DNA of 64,000 bases from Anaerotruncus rubiinfantis (GCF_900078395.1 NZ_FKLA01000009.1:1378614-1442613), one strand, 5' to 3'; positions 53,224-63,576 are shown, counted from the first letter of the stretch. The notes: generated by a model from the sequence alone, not told the origin. Translations and numbers: made by a program.

Positions 53224-55005
53224 TTACTTCACACTGTCGGGCGTGATGGTGCCAAGCCCTATGATATACTCACGCCAGAAATCCTTCCAGACGATGTCGC
53301 TTGGGACAGCGGCCTTCTCTATAGGGGATTTTTCTCCGCAGTCGCTGGGCGAAAAGACCACCTTGTAGGTTTCCCCGTCATTTAGTTTTTCAGGGTCGAG
53401 CCCTGCGCTGATAAAAGGCAGATAGTCGGTGATACCCGCGTCGTTGGTGACTACCAGACCCGTTTCCATGAGCTGCTTGATCTCGGCTCCGGTCATGTCG
53501 TTGGTGAAGACGGGATCGTTATACCGGGGACCTATGGGGATATCAATATTCGTGGTGTCCAGGTTGCCTTGATAGTATTTGCCGTTGGCTGCCGCAACCA
53601 GGTGTATGTCCGGGGTATACCGCTGCACCGTACACAGGGCAATGTCCCCAAGTCCCGTGGCGTAGAGGGCGTTGGCCACCAGCCTGACGGTCTGCTCTGT
53701 GGTCAGGTCCTGGCTCACCGTGGCCAATGCGTTGCTGGTATACTGATTTTTGATGGTATCCTGTCGGATGGAATCCATCAGTTCGAACGCTTTGTCCAGA
53801 TCGCTGCCGGAGGTGACAGCCTCCCGCAGGTATTCACCAGTAAAGGCCAATAGATCCTCGTAACCGGGATACAAAAAGGGCGCCGCGTGACCACGGTTCA
53901 TGGCTTCGTTAAGGGGGATAAATTCTTCCGGGAGATGGGCGGTGGTGCCGGCAAGAGGCAGAATATCCGCTTCACTGGAGCGGAAAAGCTCCTGTCCCTC
54001 CTCGGAGGAGAACAGCTCCAGCAGCTTCAGGGCGTTTTCCAGCTTTTTCTCGTTTCCCGGTTCGTTCAAGCGCTTGTTGAGACCGATCTTAATGCCGTAG
54101 TTGGTGGCACAGAATTCACTGTTCCCACCAAGGCCATAGAGGGGAAAGGTCCCAAATTCGTCTGTGGAGTCCTTGATCTTTCCCAGGAAAAAGGGCTGTC
54201 CGCCCACCAGATACGTCATGGCGCACTCGCGGCCCACAAGCATCTTGACGCCTTGCTGATCGCTCATATCCGACTGTACGGCTTCAAACGCACCGGCGTC
54301 CACCCAATCCTTCAGGAGTGTGATGCCGGTGCCGAAGCCTTCCCGGGAAGAGGCCTCGCCCTGCGCGAACTTCTGCGCCCAGGTAACGCCGTCCGCCGTC
54401 ATCAGGAAGTCGCAGTGGGACAATTCGCTCATCAGGGTAAAGTAGGTGCCGGAATACAATCCGGGCAGCGTTAGGGGCAGCATGTCGGTTTCGGCACGGA
54501 TGGTTTTGACCAGAGAGATAAACTCCTCATGATTGGTGGGGACCGCCCAGCCCCGCTCGGCAAAGAGGGTCTTGTTATAGGCGATGCCCCGGGCTGTGGT
54601 GGGGCCCTCCAGCATATAGATGCTGCCGTCCACCGAGAGATTAGAGAGGACGCTGGCCTTATAGTTCTGTACAAAGCCGTAGCCGGAGATATCCAGCAGG
54701 TTTTCCTTTTGAGTGCTGTCCTCCGGCGCGTAGGTGGCCAGGATAATGTCGGGCAGATCGTTTCGCTCAAACCGCTCCTGGATATGCACAGAGACCGCGG
54801 AGCCGAAATAGGGCTGCACGTCAAAGGTGATGTCCGGGTCTTGGGCGGTCAGCTTATCCATCAGCGGTTCAATGCTCCGGTTTGGGATCAGAATACTGAG
54901 GGAATGGTCTTCTGGCGCGCCGCCGCACCCGGCAAGGAAGCCTGCCAGCACAGCCATGGTCAACACCATGGCCAGAATTCGGGATAAGGTCGACGTTTTC
55001 CTCAT
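53224..55005 (-). CDS. Solute-binding lipoprotein with 5'-nucleotidase-C-like tail
   Basis: 593 residues. Signal peptide with lipobox LAGC at about 24-27. Residues about 35-425 form a family 1 extracellular binding protein (SILIPNRSIEPLMDKLTAQDPDITFDVQ, AYNKTLFAERGWAVPTNHEEF). From about 430 the sequence resembles the C-terminal domain of 5'-nucleotidases (GDIALCTVQRY, DMTGAEIKQLMETG, YLPFISAGLD, GETYKVVFSPSD), without the metallophosphatase domain that makes those enzymes active. No permease or ATPase genes are adjacent; instead two hybrid kinases precede it (4-base overlap), so it is probably a sensory binding protein. Confidence 0.8.
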   Translation of the reverse strand: MRKTSTLSRILAMVLTMAVLAGFLAGCGGAPEDHSLSILIPNRSIEPLMDKLTAQDPDITFDVQPYFGSAVSVHIQERFERNDLPDIILATYAPEDSTQKENLLDISGYGFVQNYKASVLSNLSVDGSIYMLEGPTTARGIAYNKTLFAERGWAVPTNHEEFISLVKTIRAETDMLPLTLPGLYSGTYFTLMSELSHCDFLMTADGVTWAQKFAQGEASSREGFGTGITLLKDWVDAGAFEAVQSDMSDQQGVKMLVGRECAMTYLVGGQPFFLGKIKDSTDEFGTFPLYGLGGNSEFCATNYGIKIGLNKRLNEPGNEKKLENALKLLELFSSEEGQELFRSSEADILPLAGTTAHLPEEFIPLNEAMNRGHAAPFLYPGYEDLLAFTGEYLREAVTSGSDLDKAFELMDSIRQDTIKNQYTSNALATVSQDLTTEQTVRLVANALYATGLGDIALCTVQRYTPDIHLVAAANGKYYQGNLDTTNIDIPIGPRYNDPVFTNDMTGAEIKQLMETGLVVTNDAGITDYLPFISAGLDPEKLNDGETYKVVFSPSDCGEKSPIEKAAVPSDIVWKDFWREYIIGLGTITPDSVK

Positions 55006-57158
55006 GTACTTTCTCCTCGTTTTCTCTCGGGATGATATTGATAAATAACGGCTTTTAGCCTGTCTATTTCCAACGGCTTTGCCAGATGGTCGTTCATACC
55101 GGCGGCCCGGGTCTTTTCCACATCCTCTGCAAATGCGTCCGCTGTCATTGCTACGATGGGCACGCCGGCGTCGCTCCGGGACAGGCCGCGAATGGCACGG
55201 GCGGCGGCCAGCCCATCCATCACAGGCATACGCAGATCCATGAATATGAGATGATACTGCCCCTCGGGGGAGGCGGAAAAACGCTCCACGGCCTGTCTGC
55301 CATCGGCGGCCGTGTCCACGGTAACGCCAAGCTCCTCCAGGATGTCCGACGCGATCAGCAGGTTGAGCTCGTTGTCCTCCACCAGCAGCACCCGCATACC
55401 GTCTCCCTGGTTCGGCAACTCTGCAATCTCCCCGGGGGCCTGAACCGGCAGCGCGATGGCAAGCGGAAGGGTCACGGAAAAGCAGCTCCCTTTTCCAGGG
55501 GTACTCTCCACCTGAATGTCTCCTTGGAGTTTTTCCACCAGGTGTTTGACAATGGACAGCCCCAGCCCCGTCCCTTTGTACTGCGTGCGGCTGCCGCTGT
55601 TTTCCTGGCTGAATGGCTCAAACATGCGGGTCACAAACTCCGGGGACATACCAATCCCCGTGTCCCGCACCTCAAAGGTATACAGGGAAATCCCATCCCG
55701 TGGCTCCTCCTGCGCGGTGCGCAGGGTGATGACGCCCTTTTCCGGGGTGAATTTCACCGCGTTGCCCAGCAGATTGGTCAGGACCTGATTGAGCAGCAGC
55801 TCGTCGCTCTCCACACAGCAGTCTTTCAGCCCGACGGTATCGACCTTGACCGCAAGCTCTTTTTCTCTGGCCAGGGCTTCGACATTGGCGATACATCCCC
55901 GCAGTAGCGCGTGAATATCCAGGGGCGCTGCATGGATCTCCACCTTGCCCTGCTCGATTCTGGACATATCCAGAATATCGTTGATGAGCAGCATCAGTTG
56001 ATGAGAGCTTTGATCGATCTTCTTCAGATAGCCCGCCGGGTCGGCGTAATCCCGCATGGCAAGATGGCACATCCCCATAATGCCGTTGAGGGGCGTACGG
56101 ATGTCGTGGGACATATTGGAGAGGAAATCGCTTTTGGACTGGCTGGCCTGCTCTGCCGCCCGCAGGGCTTCCTGCTGTGCTTCCAGCGTTCGGTGTGCGT
56201 TCAGGCGCATAAACAGGATCAGCACGACGGACAACGCAAAGGCAATCCCCGCCATCTCCAGAATTAGCTTCTGCACAAGCTCCGTTGTGCCGCCGCTTAC
56301 ATTTTCTTCCGGTACAAATAGGATCATCGTCCAACGTTCCGCCACAGGGGCGCAGGACACGAAATAGCGCATATTCTGAAGGGTGATCTCCCCTGTAAAG
56401 AAGTTCTCCGTCTTTACCGCTTCCACAAGGGTCTCATAGCTGGTGTCATACAAAAATTCGGCATTTTTCAGTGCGGTTATGACGTTATAGGACGGCAGGA
56501 CCTCCGCGCTGGAGGTCTGATGATACAGCCGCGTGCCGTCCGTCTTTGTGATGTAGGTGGAATTGCCCACCCCAAAGGATGAAACCTCCAGTTCGGGGAG
56601 CATAATGTGCATATCGATGGTAAGGGTGACGTGTGTCAGTACAGCCCCATCGGTAAGCGTGATGGGTCGCGGCAGCCGATGGAGAAAGAGCATCTGCTCG
56701 GCGCCGATGGTATTGGATTCCCGTATGGCGATCTGCCGGTCGGGAAGCTCCGCTGGCAGCATCTTGGGTAGCGGCCAGCGGGTGACGGTGCCATCCCAAT
56801 TGTAGCTGTTGCTTTCGTAGTCAATACAGCTGAAGGTCCATGGGGAGTGATCCTCGGCGTTTTGACTTATATCCACAAGGCTGTCCAATAGCTCCCGGGA
56901 GTTGAGAGCTGGGAAGCGCTGTATCATATAGACCAGCTGACGCAGTTTTTCCCATTCGCTTTTAATGGAAATATTAACCAATTCTGAGCTTTTTTTCGCG
57001 TTCTGCTCCATACTGTACAGCCGCTGGAGGTAAAGCTGTTCATCCAGCGAGGAGGCAAACAACGCGCAAAGGCTCACCACCAGTGTGACGGCGAGCAGCA
57101 TCAGTGGAAGAACATACTTGCGCTTGCGAAGGGAGGTTTTCTTTATTTTGTTACTCAC
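55002..57158 (-). CDS. Hybrid sensor histidine kinase with extracytoplasmic sensor domain
   Basis: 718 residues. Membrane span 16-37, extracytoplasmic Cache-like domain about 40-290, second span about 300-318, HisKA with His351 in SHDIRTPLNGIMGM, HATPase about 460-570 with GTGLGLSIVKHL, receiver about 592-710 with Asp in FMDLRMPVMDG. GTG start at 57158 has GAGAGG upstream and overlaps the preceding kinase by 8 bases; the stop overlaps the binding protein start by 4. A separate Hpt protein is encoded upstream in the same gene series. Confidence 0.93.
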   Translation of the reverse strand: MSNKIKKTSLRKRKYVLPLMLLAVTLVVSLCALFASSLDEQLYLQRLYSMEQNAKKSSELVNISIKSEWEKLRQLVYMIQRFPALNSRELLDSLVDISQNAEDHSPWTFSCIDYESNSYNWDGTVTRWPLPKMLPAELPDRQIAIRESNTIGAEQMLFLHRLPRPITLTDGAVLTHVTLTIDMHIMLPELEVSSFGVGNSTYITKTDGTRLYHQTSSAEVLPSYNVITALKNAEFLYDTSYETLVEAVKTENFFTGEITLQNMRYFVSCAPVAERWTMILFVPEENVSGGTTELVQKLILEMAGIAFALSVVLILFMRLNAHRTLEAQQEALRAAEQASQSKSDFLSNMSHDIRTPLNGIMGMCHLAMRDYADPAGYLKKIDQSSHQLMLLINDILDMSRIEQGKVEIHAAPLDIHALLRGCIANVEALAREKELAVKVDTVGLKDCCVESDELLLNQVLTNLLGNAVKFTPEKGVITLRTAQEEPRDGISLYTFEVRDTGIGMSPEFVTRMFEPFSQENSGSRTQYKGTGLGLSIVKHLVEKLQGDIQVESTPGKGSCFSVTLPLAIALPVQAPGEIAELPNQGDGMRVLLVEDNELNLLIASDILEELGVTVDTAADGRQAVERFSASPEGQYHLIFMDLRMPVMDGLAAARAIRGLSRSDAGVPIVAMTADAFAEDVEKTRAAGMNDHLAKPLEIDRLKAVIYQYHPERKRGEST

Positions 57159-59952
57159 GGCATCGCCTCTCTTTGCTCAGCCATTTTTGCAGGACAACAT
57201 GGATAAGATCCATGTCCAAGGGTTTGGCAAGAAAGTCGTTCATACCGACGGCTTTTGCCATATCCCGATCCTCCTGGAAGGTGTTTGCCGTTAATGCAAT
57301 AATCGGGATTGATTTTGCTTCCGGGTGGCTGGAAGTGCGGATGGTTCTGGTGGCCTCCAATCCGTCCATATTCGGCATTTGTAAATCCATCAGAATCAGA
57401 TCAAAATAGCCGGGCTGACTTTTATGGAACATTTTCACCGCTTCGACGCCGTCTGCCGCGAGTTCCACCTGCGCTCCCTCGGCTGTAAACAGGTCCGTGG
57501 CGATTTCCGCGTTGAGGAGGTTGTCCTCCGCCAGCAAAAAACGATAGTTTGCAAATGTTTCGGCCGAAGCATTCTGCACGTGTGTTTCTACCGGCTTGCC
57601 AAAGGGAAGTGAGATGGTGAAATAGAATTCGCTGCCGGAGCCGACTTCGCTTTTTACTTTCAGCGTGCCGCCCATAAGCTCAACAATGTTTCGGCTGATC
57701 GGAAGCCCCAGCCCCGTTCCCTGACTGCGGGTACGGTTGCTGCCAATCTGTTCAAAGGATTCAAAGATGCGGGAAATATCCTCCTTGGAAATTCCCACGC
57801 CGCTATCGGAAACGCAAAACCGATAGGCCGCCCCTGTATCAGTTGTCTCGATTTCCTCCACGGTCAGAAAAACCTGTCCGTCTTTCGGCGTGAATTTTAC
57901 AGCGTTGGAAAGCAGGTTCATGAGCACCTGTTTTAAGCGAATCGGGTCGCCTGTTAAATCGGTGTGCTTGACCTGCACTTTGGATAAAAGCTTTATTTGC
58001 TTGCGCTGCGCCTGCGCCTGCATGATACTGCAAATTTCATCCAGCACGCGATCAAGAGAAAAGTTTTCATCGGCAATTGTCATCATACCTTGGTCGATGC
58101 GGCTCATATCCAGAATGTCGTTGATAAGCCCCAGCAGATATCGGGATGAGTCATTCAGCTTCGCAAGGCTCTTTCTGATGTCCTGCGGAATATTGTCCTT
58201 CATGGAGATGAGGGTGGACAGCCCCACAATGGCATTCATAGGAGTTCGGATCTCATGGCTCATGCGGGAGAGGAATTCGCTTTTCGCCATATTTTCCGCT
58301 TCTGCCTTGGCAATGGCCTTTTGCATATTTGCTGCTTTGACTCTTGCTTTGGCAATGACAACAACAGCAAAGATTATCAGGATTGAAAAAGCGCTGATGA
58401 CCAGCACGGCTTCCATAGGATGGCTTTCAATCCATTTTCCCAGCGTGTAGACATCGTCACCGATTGCAATAAAATTGTGATCCAGAATCGCGTCCCTGTC
58501 TTTTCCAGAAAGGCTGTTGATGCCCTTGTTGATAATGGTGAGCAAGTTGGAATCCGCCGGTGCGGGCAGCGCAAAACAGACGTCTATTCGATTATTGGAG
58601 AGTGTAACCGGGACAACATTATTGAATATATGCTCCTGCATTATTTGCTCCATACGGGTAGACAGGCCGTAGGCAAAATCAATTTCTCCGGTATTTACAG
58701 CATGCAGAAGATCATAGGTGGTTTCATAATATTTTACATGACTGGCATCCACATAATCCGGCAGCTGTCGTCCTTCCAGCAAACCGCAGGTCAGATTTTC
58801 TCCCGGGTAGGTTACCGATTTATTACGGACCACCAAATCATTCAGGGCGGTGTATGATGCCGATGTTACCAGATCGTCTCGGATAACCGCATGGGAGTCC
58901 TCAAAGAAAAAGCCTGCCATATCGGCTTTGCGCTGTGTCACAAATTGCTGAGTTTCAGCATAGTTTTCGGCAAAGACATAGGAAAATTTGAGGCCGTACT
59001 GCTCGCTGATTTTGCCAAGCAGTTCAGGGACAATACCGTCGTGTCCGCCGTCATCGGTGCCAAAACAGTAAAAGGGATGGAAGTAGCCGGGAACAACCAC
59101 GGTTACTGTACCTTTTTCCCGAATATATTCCGTTTCCTCTTTGGTGAGTATCAGGTTGTGCGTATTGGAGGCCCCAAAATATTGATCGTAAAGCTGGTTT
59201 GAGAAATCAGGATTGGCGGACAGGATTTTGCCCATTGCCCAATTCAGTTCATCCCGCAGCTCCTGATTATTTGGCTGGGTCACGATATAGTGGGGCTGCG
59301 CGTCAATATACTCCACTGCACGAAACTTGCCCGTATTATCCGTTGTATTTCCCAATTTCAGGTCAATGATACCAGCAGACAAATCGGTATCCATTTGCCC
59401 CGCGGCAACCTCTTCGGGAGAATAGCGTTTGATCGTGCATTCGATTCCATTAAGAAACAAAAACGCTTCAAGCCGGCGTATGTTTTCTGCGGCGCGCCCC
59501 ACAACGCCGATGGTTTTGCCGTTCAGATCCTTTGTGTCATAGCCGCGGACACTGTAATCGTCCTGCCGCGCCAGCAGCACGGATTTTGTGGTTCCGCAGC
59601 TGTAATCCGGGTACGCAAAATATTGTTCTAAGGATTCCGCATAATAGGTGCCGCCCATCAGGTCGTATTTACCCGCCAGAAAATCCTTTGTCATATCGTT
59701 GCTGTCGGTATCAATATATTCATAGGCCCAGCCGGTATATTTGGCGATCTCGTTGAGATAATCCACGATCAGGCCGTAGCGGTGCCCCCTCTCATCGATC
59801 ATGGTAAATCCCGGGACCTCTGTGAACGGCACACGAAGGACTTTCTGCGTTTGGGCAGCGGCAGGAGCAGCGGAAAGTATAAGGAGCAAGAAGGCTATGC
59901 AGGCGGCATAAAACCGCTTTGCCGTTTTCCTTATTTTTGATTTGAATTTCAT
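57151..59952 (-). CDS. BvgS/EvgS-like hybrid sensor kinase with two binding domains
   Basis: 933 residues. Signal-anchor about 12-33, two family 3 solute-binding domains in series about 38-265 and 280-500, membrane span 514-534, short coiled linker, HisKA with His566 in SHEIRTPMNAIVGL, HATPase about 675-795 with GTGLGLPISRNIV, receiver about 812-925 with Asp in LMDLQMPNMDG. The double venus-flytrap layout is that of BvgS/EvgS, which usually sense amino-acid-like or nicotinate-like ligands. The gene follows the GntR-type regulator by 15 bases. Confidence 0.93.
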   Translation of the reverse strand: MKFKSKIRKTAKRFYAACIAFLLLILSAAPAAAQTQKVLRVPFTEVPGFTMIDERGHRYGLIVDYLNEIAKYTGWAYEYIDTDSNDMTKDFLAGKYDLMGGTYYAESLEQYFAYPDYSCGTTKSVLLARQDDYSVRGYDTKDLNGKTIGVVGRAAENIRRLEAFLFLNGIECTIKRYSPEEVAAGQMDTDLSAGIIDLKLGNTTDNTGKFRAVEYIDAQPHYIVTQPNNQELRDELNWAMGKILSANPDFSNQLYDQYFGASNTHNLILTKEETEYIREKGTVTVVVPGYFHPFYCFGTDDGGHDGIVPELLGKISEQYGLKFSYVFAENYAETQQFVTQRKADMAGFFFEDSHAVIRDDLVTSASYTALNDLVVRNKSVTYPGENLTCGLLEGRQLPDYVDASHVKYYETTYDLLHAVNTGEIDFAYGLSTRMEQIMQEHIFNNVVPVTLSNNRIDVCFALPAPADSNLLTIINKGINSLSGKDRDAILDHNFIAIGDDVYTLGKWIESHPMEAVLVISAFSILIIFAVVVIAKARVKAANMQKAIAKAEAENMAKSEFLSRMSHEIRTPMNAIVGLSTLISMKDNIPQDIRKSLAKLNDSSRYLLGLINDILDMSRIDQGMMTIADENFSLDRVLDEICSIMQAQAQRKQIKLLSKVQVKHTDLTGDPIRLKQVLMNLLSNAVKFTPKDGQVFLTVEEIETTDTGAAYRFCVSDSGVGISKEDISRIFESFEQIGSNRTRSQGTGLGLPISRNIVELMGGTLKVKSEVGSGSEFYFTISLPFGKPVETHVQNASAETFANYRFLLAEDNLLNAEIATDLFTAEGAQVELAADGVEAVKMFHKSQPGYFDLILMDLQMPNMDGLEATRTIRTSSHPEAKSIPIIALTANTFQEDRDMAKAVGMNDFLAKPLDMDLIHVVLQKWLSKERRCRE

Positions 59953-59967
59953 ACATAATCTCCTGTC

Positions 59968-61434
59968 TTACTTCCACAGCAGAGAAGTATCATATAGAGC
60001 CTTAGCTGCGTGCAAATAGTTGAATTTATCACATTGCCGTATGATCTGCCGGTGTACATACTGAAACATTTCCGCCGTCCGTTTTGCAAATACCACAGCA
60101 TCTCCGCCTGCCAGCGCATCCGCCGCCCCGATACACCTGCGATTCATTTCCAACACTTGCGCTGCGTTCCCACTGCCGACAAGTCCCGGTATTTTGATGA
60201 CCATGCGATGATTTTCCAAAACAGTCGCATAAACTGCCCGCATGGCTTTATAGGGAATATGCTCCACCAGAAATTCTAAAACCGTAATGGAGAACGACGG
60301 GGACCGCCGTCCTGCGCTCTCCAGATCCGCCAGCCTTTGACGCAATGCCCGCGCCTGTGCCGGGGATACAGACTGAGCGGCGTAAAGCGCCACCCCTTCT
60401 GCTGTCAGGGCAAGCAGCTCGAAGTTCTCCAAATAGCGTTTGACATAGCTTGCAATCAATTTTTGAGAAATCGGAAGCTGATCCGCTGCGGGCGGATTCT
60501 GTGACACAAAGATACCCTTTCCACGGATTGTCTCCACTACGCCCCATTGCTTCAACGTCTTAACCGCTTGCAGGGTGGTAACTACACTGACGCCATATTG
60601 TATTTGCAGCGCGGCATGGGAGGGGAGCTGATCTCCTGGTCGATAGTGCCCGATGGAGATCAGCCCCAAGATGTCCAGATACACGCTGGAGTACCGTTCT
60701 TCCGCTGTTTTGAGCCATTGCTCGCTGCTTTGAATCCCAGTCCTGAACGGCGAATCCGAGGGGACGACACACGCAAACGACTTTTTTGAAAGAGGGGAGG
60801 AATGGTAAACTTCGGTGAGAAAATTTTCCAGTTCTTCCTCAGTACAGCTAGTCTGCTCAGCTTCTTCCACAAAATGCAGCAGTGCTTCCAGATAAGCGGT
60901 TCGTATCTGCTCGGAGTCGTTGAGACCTATTAAATCCGCGAAACCAAGACTGCCTATTATCCGCAGGGCCAGCTCGTTTTCGCATCGTGCGATAAAGAAG
61001 CGCCAAAACGACTTTGAGTTTCTCCAAAACAGGCCGGACTGTTTGGGGTTCATTTGTTCAACGATCTGTTTGGGAATCAACCAGTCTGTTCCGCGGCATA
61101 AAGAAATGCCCCGGTAAATAAATGGATAGCAGAGCAGCTCCGCTGTTTTTATAATATCCGCCATGGCAACCGGGTTCGGCTCTTTCATTTGATCCACAGG
61201 GCAAGCCGGCGCCGGCCGGTCGATAACAACGGCGCGTTTGCCCTCGCTGGTTTCGATGAGTCCTGCACCGGACAGCATGGCAAGCACACGCCGCATAGTC
61301 TTTGCAGATACCGTATATTCCTTGCAGAGCTTGGTGCAGGAAGGTAAAGATGAGCCTTTTGGAAACGATCCTGATTCAATTTTATTTTTTAATATCTGAA
61401 AAATCCGTTGGTATTGAAACTCCTCGCGGCTCAT
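59968..61434 (-). CDS. Regulator with two GntR-type winged-helix domains
   Basis: 488 residues. The N-terminal GntR domain is at about 5-72 (FQILKNKIESGSFPKGSSLPS, then TVSAKTMRRVLAMLSGAGLIE). A second complete GntR domain is at about 247-310 (ISIGHYRPGDQLPSHAALQIQYGVS..., TLKQWGVVETIRGKGIFV). The intervening and C-terminal parts are helical and unlike the usual UTRA, FadR-C or aminotransferase tails. RBS AAGGAG before the ATG. It lies between the REC-HD-GYP-GGDEF gene (75-base gap) and two sensor kinases. Confidence 0.85.
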   Translation of the reverse strand: MSREEFQYQRIFQILKNKIESGSFPKGSSLPSCTKLCKEYTVSAKTMRRVLAMLSGAGLIETSEGKRAVVIDRPAPACPVDQMKEPNPVAMADIIKTAELLCYPFIYRGISLCRGTDWLIPKQIVEQMNPKQSGLFWRNSKSFWRFFIARCENELALRIIGSLGFADLIGLNDSEQIRTAYLEALLHFVEEAEQTSCTEEELENFLTEVYHSSPLSKKSFACVVPSDSPFRTGIQSSEQWLKTAEERYSSVYLDILGLISIGHYRPGDQLPSHAALQIQYGVSVVTTLQAVKTLKQWGVVETIRGKGIFVSQNPPAADQLPISQKLIASYVKRYLENFELLALTAEGVALYAAQSVSPAQARALRQRLADLESAGRRSPSFSITVLEFLVEHIPYKAMRAVYATVLENHRMVIKIPGLVGSGNAAQVLEMNRRCIGAADALAGGDAVVFAKRTAEMFQYVHRQIIRQCDKFNYLHAAKALYDTSLLWK

Positions 61435-61509
61435 AAAATCTCCTTATCCTAAGTTTAAATAAAAATGCTTGAAACGCTTTTGCCGTATGAAAACGCCGCT
61501 TGATTTTCG

Positions 61510-63576
61510 TCAAGAATGGTTATCATTGGAAATCGGGGAGAGAGCAGAGAACGGACTCGTCATTGACTTGTCATAAAAGCAATATCCGTTGCGCCCCTTA
61601 TGTTTCACCGTATAAAGCGCCTGATCTGCATAGTGGAACAATTTTTCATATTCCGTGGCGTCCGTCGGCGCGAGAGCAATGCCCATGCTGATCGTGGTAT
61701 CAAACCCGTTATACGTGCCGTTCAAGGAAGTGAATATACGCTTTGCAGCGGAGTCTATATCCGCTTTGTATTCCAAGAAAATCATAAATTCGTCACCGCC
61801 TGCCCGGGCGACAACATCGGAGTTCCGAACGACCTTCTGCAGCCGATGCGCCACTGCGCGCAGCACCTGATCTCCAAACACATGTCCATATTGATCGTTG
61901 GCATTTTTAAAGAGATCCAGATCAAAGAGGATCAGCGCAAACCTTTTCTCAGCTTCTGTGTCCTCGGCAAGTGTTTCCGTGATTTTTCTCCGCGCAAACT
62001 CCCGGCGGTATAGTCCTGTCAGTTCATCGGTGGACGCTACCTGCTTCAGACTGTTTACTTCCGTAAGCTCATCATGAACATCGATGCATTTTCCAATGAT
62101 GCCGATGATTTCATCCAAGTCCTCTCCCGACCAAAGGGGACGGGCTAAGATTTTGTGCCACCGCCGCTGACCGCGTATATTGAGGCGATAGCTTTTGATG
62201 ACAGTTGGTTCGCCGTGAGAGGCAGAGAGAATTTGTTCCCGCAAATTGCTGTAATCATCCGCTTCCATCATCTTCTGAAGCGCATGTTTCTCTGCGGAAT
62301 AGATCGTGATTTCAGGCAGGCCCAGTCGCGCCGCTCCCCACTCTGAAAGCACCAGCATATCGGTTTGGAAGCTATATTCAAATTGGATTTCTCTGGACAT
62401 GGCCGCAAAAAATTGATACTTGACCCGCTCCTGCTCTAAGAGAGCCAAAGTCCGGTTAGAAGCGTTTCCGCTTTGCAGCAGGCTTTGGGCAAGATCATGC
62501 GCTTCCATTTTAGGAATTTTGCCCAGGGAACATATCTTCAGCTCTTTTTCCAGATCCGTGCCGATATCCGTCAGGCAACGTAAAAGAAGCGGATTGAAAA
62601 CACCGCACCGCCCGTCCATAATCATCTGCATGGATTGTTCGTGAGAGTAGGCTTTCTTGTAAACACGCTCGTGAGTCAGCGCGTCATATACATCAGCCAG
62701 CGCCACGACCTGTGCTTCGATGGGGATCTCGTCGCCCACAAGACCGTCAGGGTAGCCCCCGCCGTCATACCGTTCATGGTGCCACCGGCAAATGTCCCGG
62801 GCAATCTTTACAAGCTCTTCCTTCGGATAATACTGTGTTTTTTCCAGCATATTGGCTCCGGCTATGCTGTGGAACTTCATGGTTTCATATTCTTCAGCCG
62901 TCAGTCTGTCAGGTTTATTTAATATCTTTTCATCAATGGAAATTTTACCGATATCATGCAGCGCGGAGGCGTTAGCAATAAGCGGTATTTTGGTCTGTAT
63001 ATCCCGGTAGCGATCTGTAACTGCGCAAAGCCGCCTTAACAACAACTCGGTAACCAGACGTATGTTGAGGACATGCATACCGCTTTCGCCGTTGCGGAAT
63101 TCTACGATATGGCTGAGTACATCAACCATAATTTGATTGCTTTTTTCCTTTTCCAACATCTGCTCTGTTACCATATTTTCAAGATGCTTTTGTTTGGAAT
63201 AGAGCATGATCATATGGGAAACGCGGTGCTGCACTGTTCTGGGTTCGAAGGGCCGGCTGATATATTCCATAGCCCCCAAATCATAGGCGTTTTCAATATA
63301 GGCCGGAGAGGTTTCCGACGAAATGATGATCACCGGAATTTGCTCCAGCCATTTGTTTTTGTTCATAATTGCCAGCACTTCAAAGCCGTCCGCTTCCGGC
63401 ATCATGATATCCAAAAGCACAAGCGAGAGCTCGCGCTTGTTTCTCTCAATTTGCGCAATCGCCTCAAGGCCGTTTTCCGCTTCGATGATCTCATACTTCT
63501 CATCAAGGATATCCGCCAATACCGAACGGTTAAGCTCCGCGTCGTCCACGATTAAAATCTTACTTTTCGTATTCAC
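61510..63576 (-). CDS. REC / HD-GYP / PAS / GGDEF cyclic-di-GMP turnover protein
   Basis: 688 residues, cytoplasmic. Receiver 1-125 with Asp56 in LLDIMMPEADG; the conserved receiver Lys is Arg108 (ISRPF). HD-GYP 145-340 with HD at 207-208 and GYP at 274-276; PAS-like about 385-500; GGDEF 512-680 with RNSD inhibitory site 584-587 and GGDEF at 593-597. Both catalytic motifs are intact, so the protein could make or break cyclic di-GMP depending on signals. ATGA overlap with the Hpt gene upstream, implying a direct phosphorelay partner. Paralogue of the protein at 36740-40519. Confidence 0.92.
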   Translation of the reverse strand: MNTKSKILIVDDAELNRSVLADILDEKYEIIEAENGLEAIAQIERNKRELSLVLLDIMMPEADGFEVLAIMNKNKWLEQIPVIIISSETSPAYIENAYDLGAMEYISRPFEPRTVQHRVSHMIMLYSKQKHLENMVTEQMLEKEKSNQIMVDVLSHIVEFRNGESGMHVLNIRLVTELLLRRLCAVTDRYRDIQTKIPLIANASALHDIGKISIDEKILNKPDRLTAEEYETMKFHSIAGANMLEKTQYYPKEELVKIARDICRWHHERYDGGGYPDGLVGDEIPIEAQVVALADVYDALTHERVYKKAYSHEQSMQMIMDGRCGVFNPLLLRCLTDIGTDLEKELKICSLGKIPKMEAHDLAQSLLQSGNASNRTLALLEQERVKYQFFAAMSREIQFEYSFQTDMLVLSEWGAARLGLPEITIYSAEKHALQKMMEADDYSNLREQILSASHGEPTVIKSYRLNIRGQRRWHKILARPLWSGEDLDEIIGIIGKCIDVHDELTEVNSLKQVASTDELTGLYRREFARRKITETLAEDTEAEKRFALILFDLDLFKNANDQYGHVFGDQVLRAVAHRLQKVVRNSDVVARAGGDEFMIFLEYKADIDSAAKRIFTSLNGTYNGFDTTISMGIALAPTDATEYEKLFHYADQALYTVKHKGRNGYCFYDKSMTSPFSALSPISNDNHS

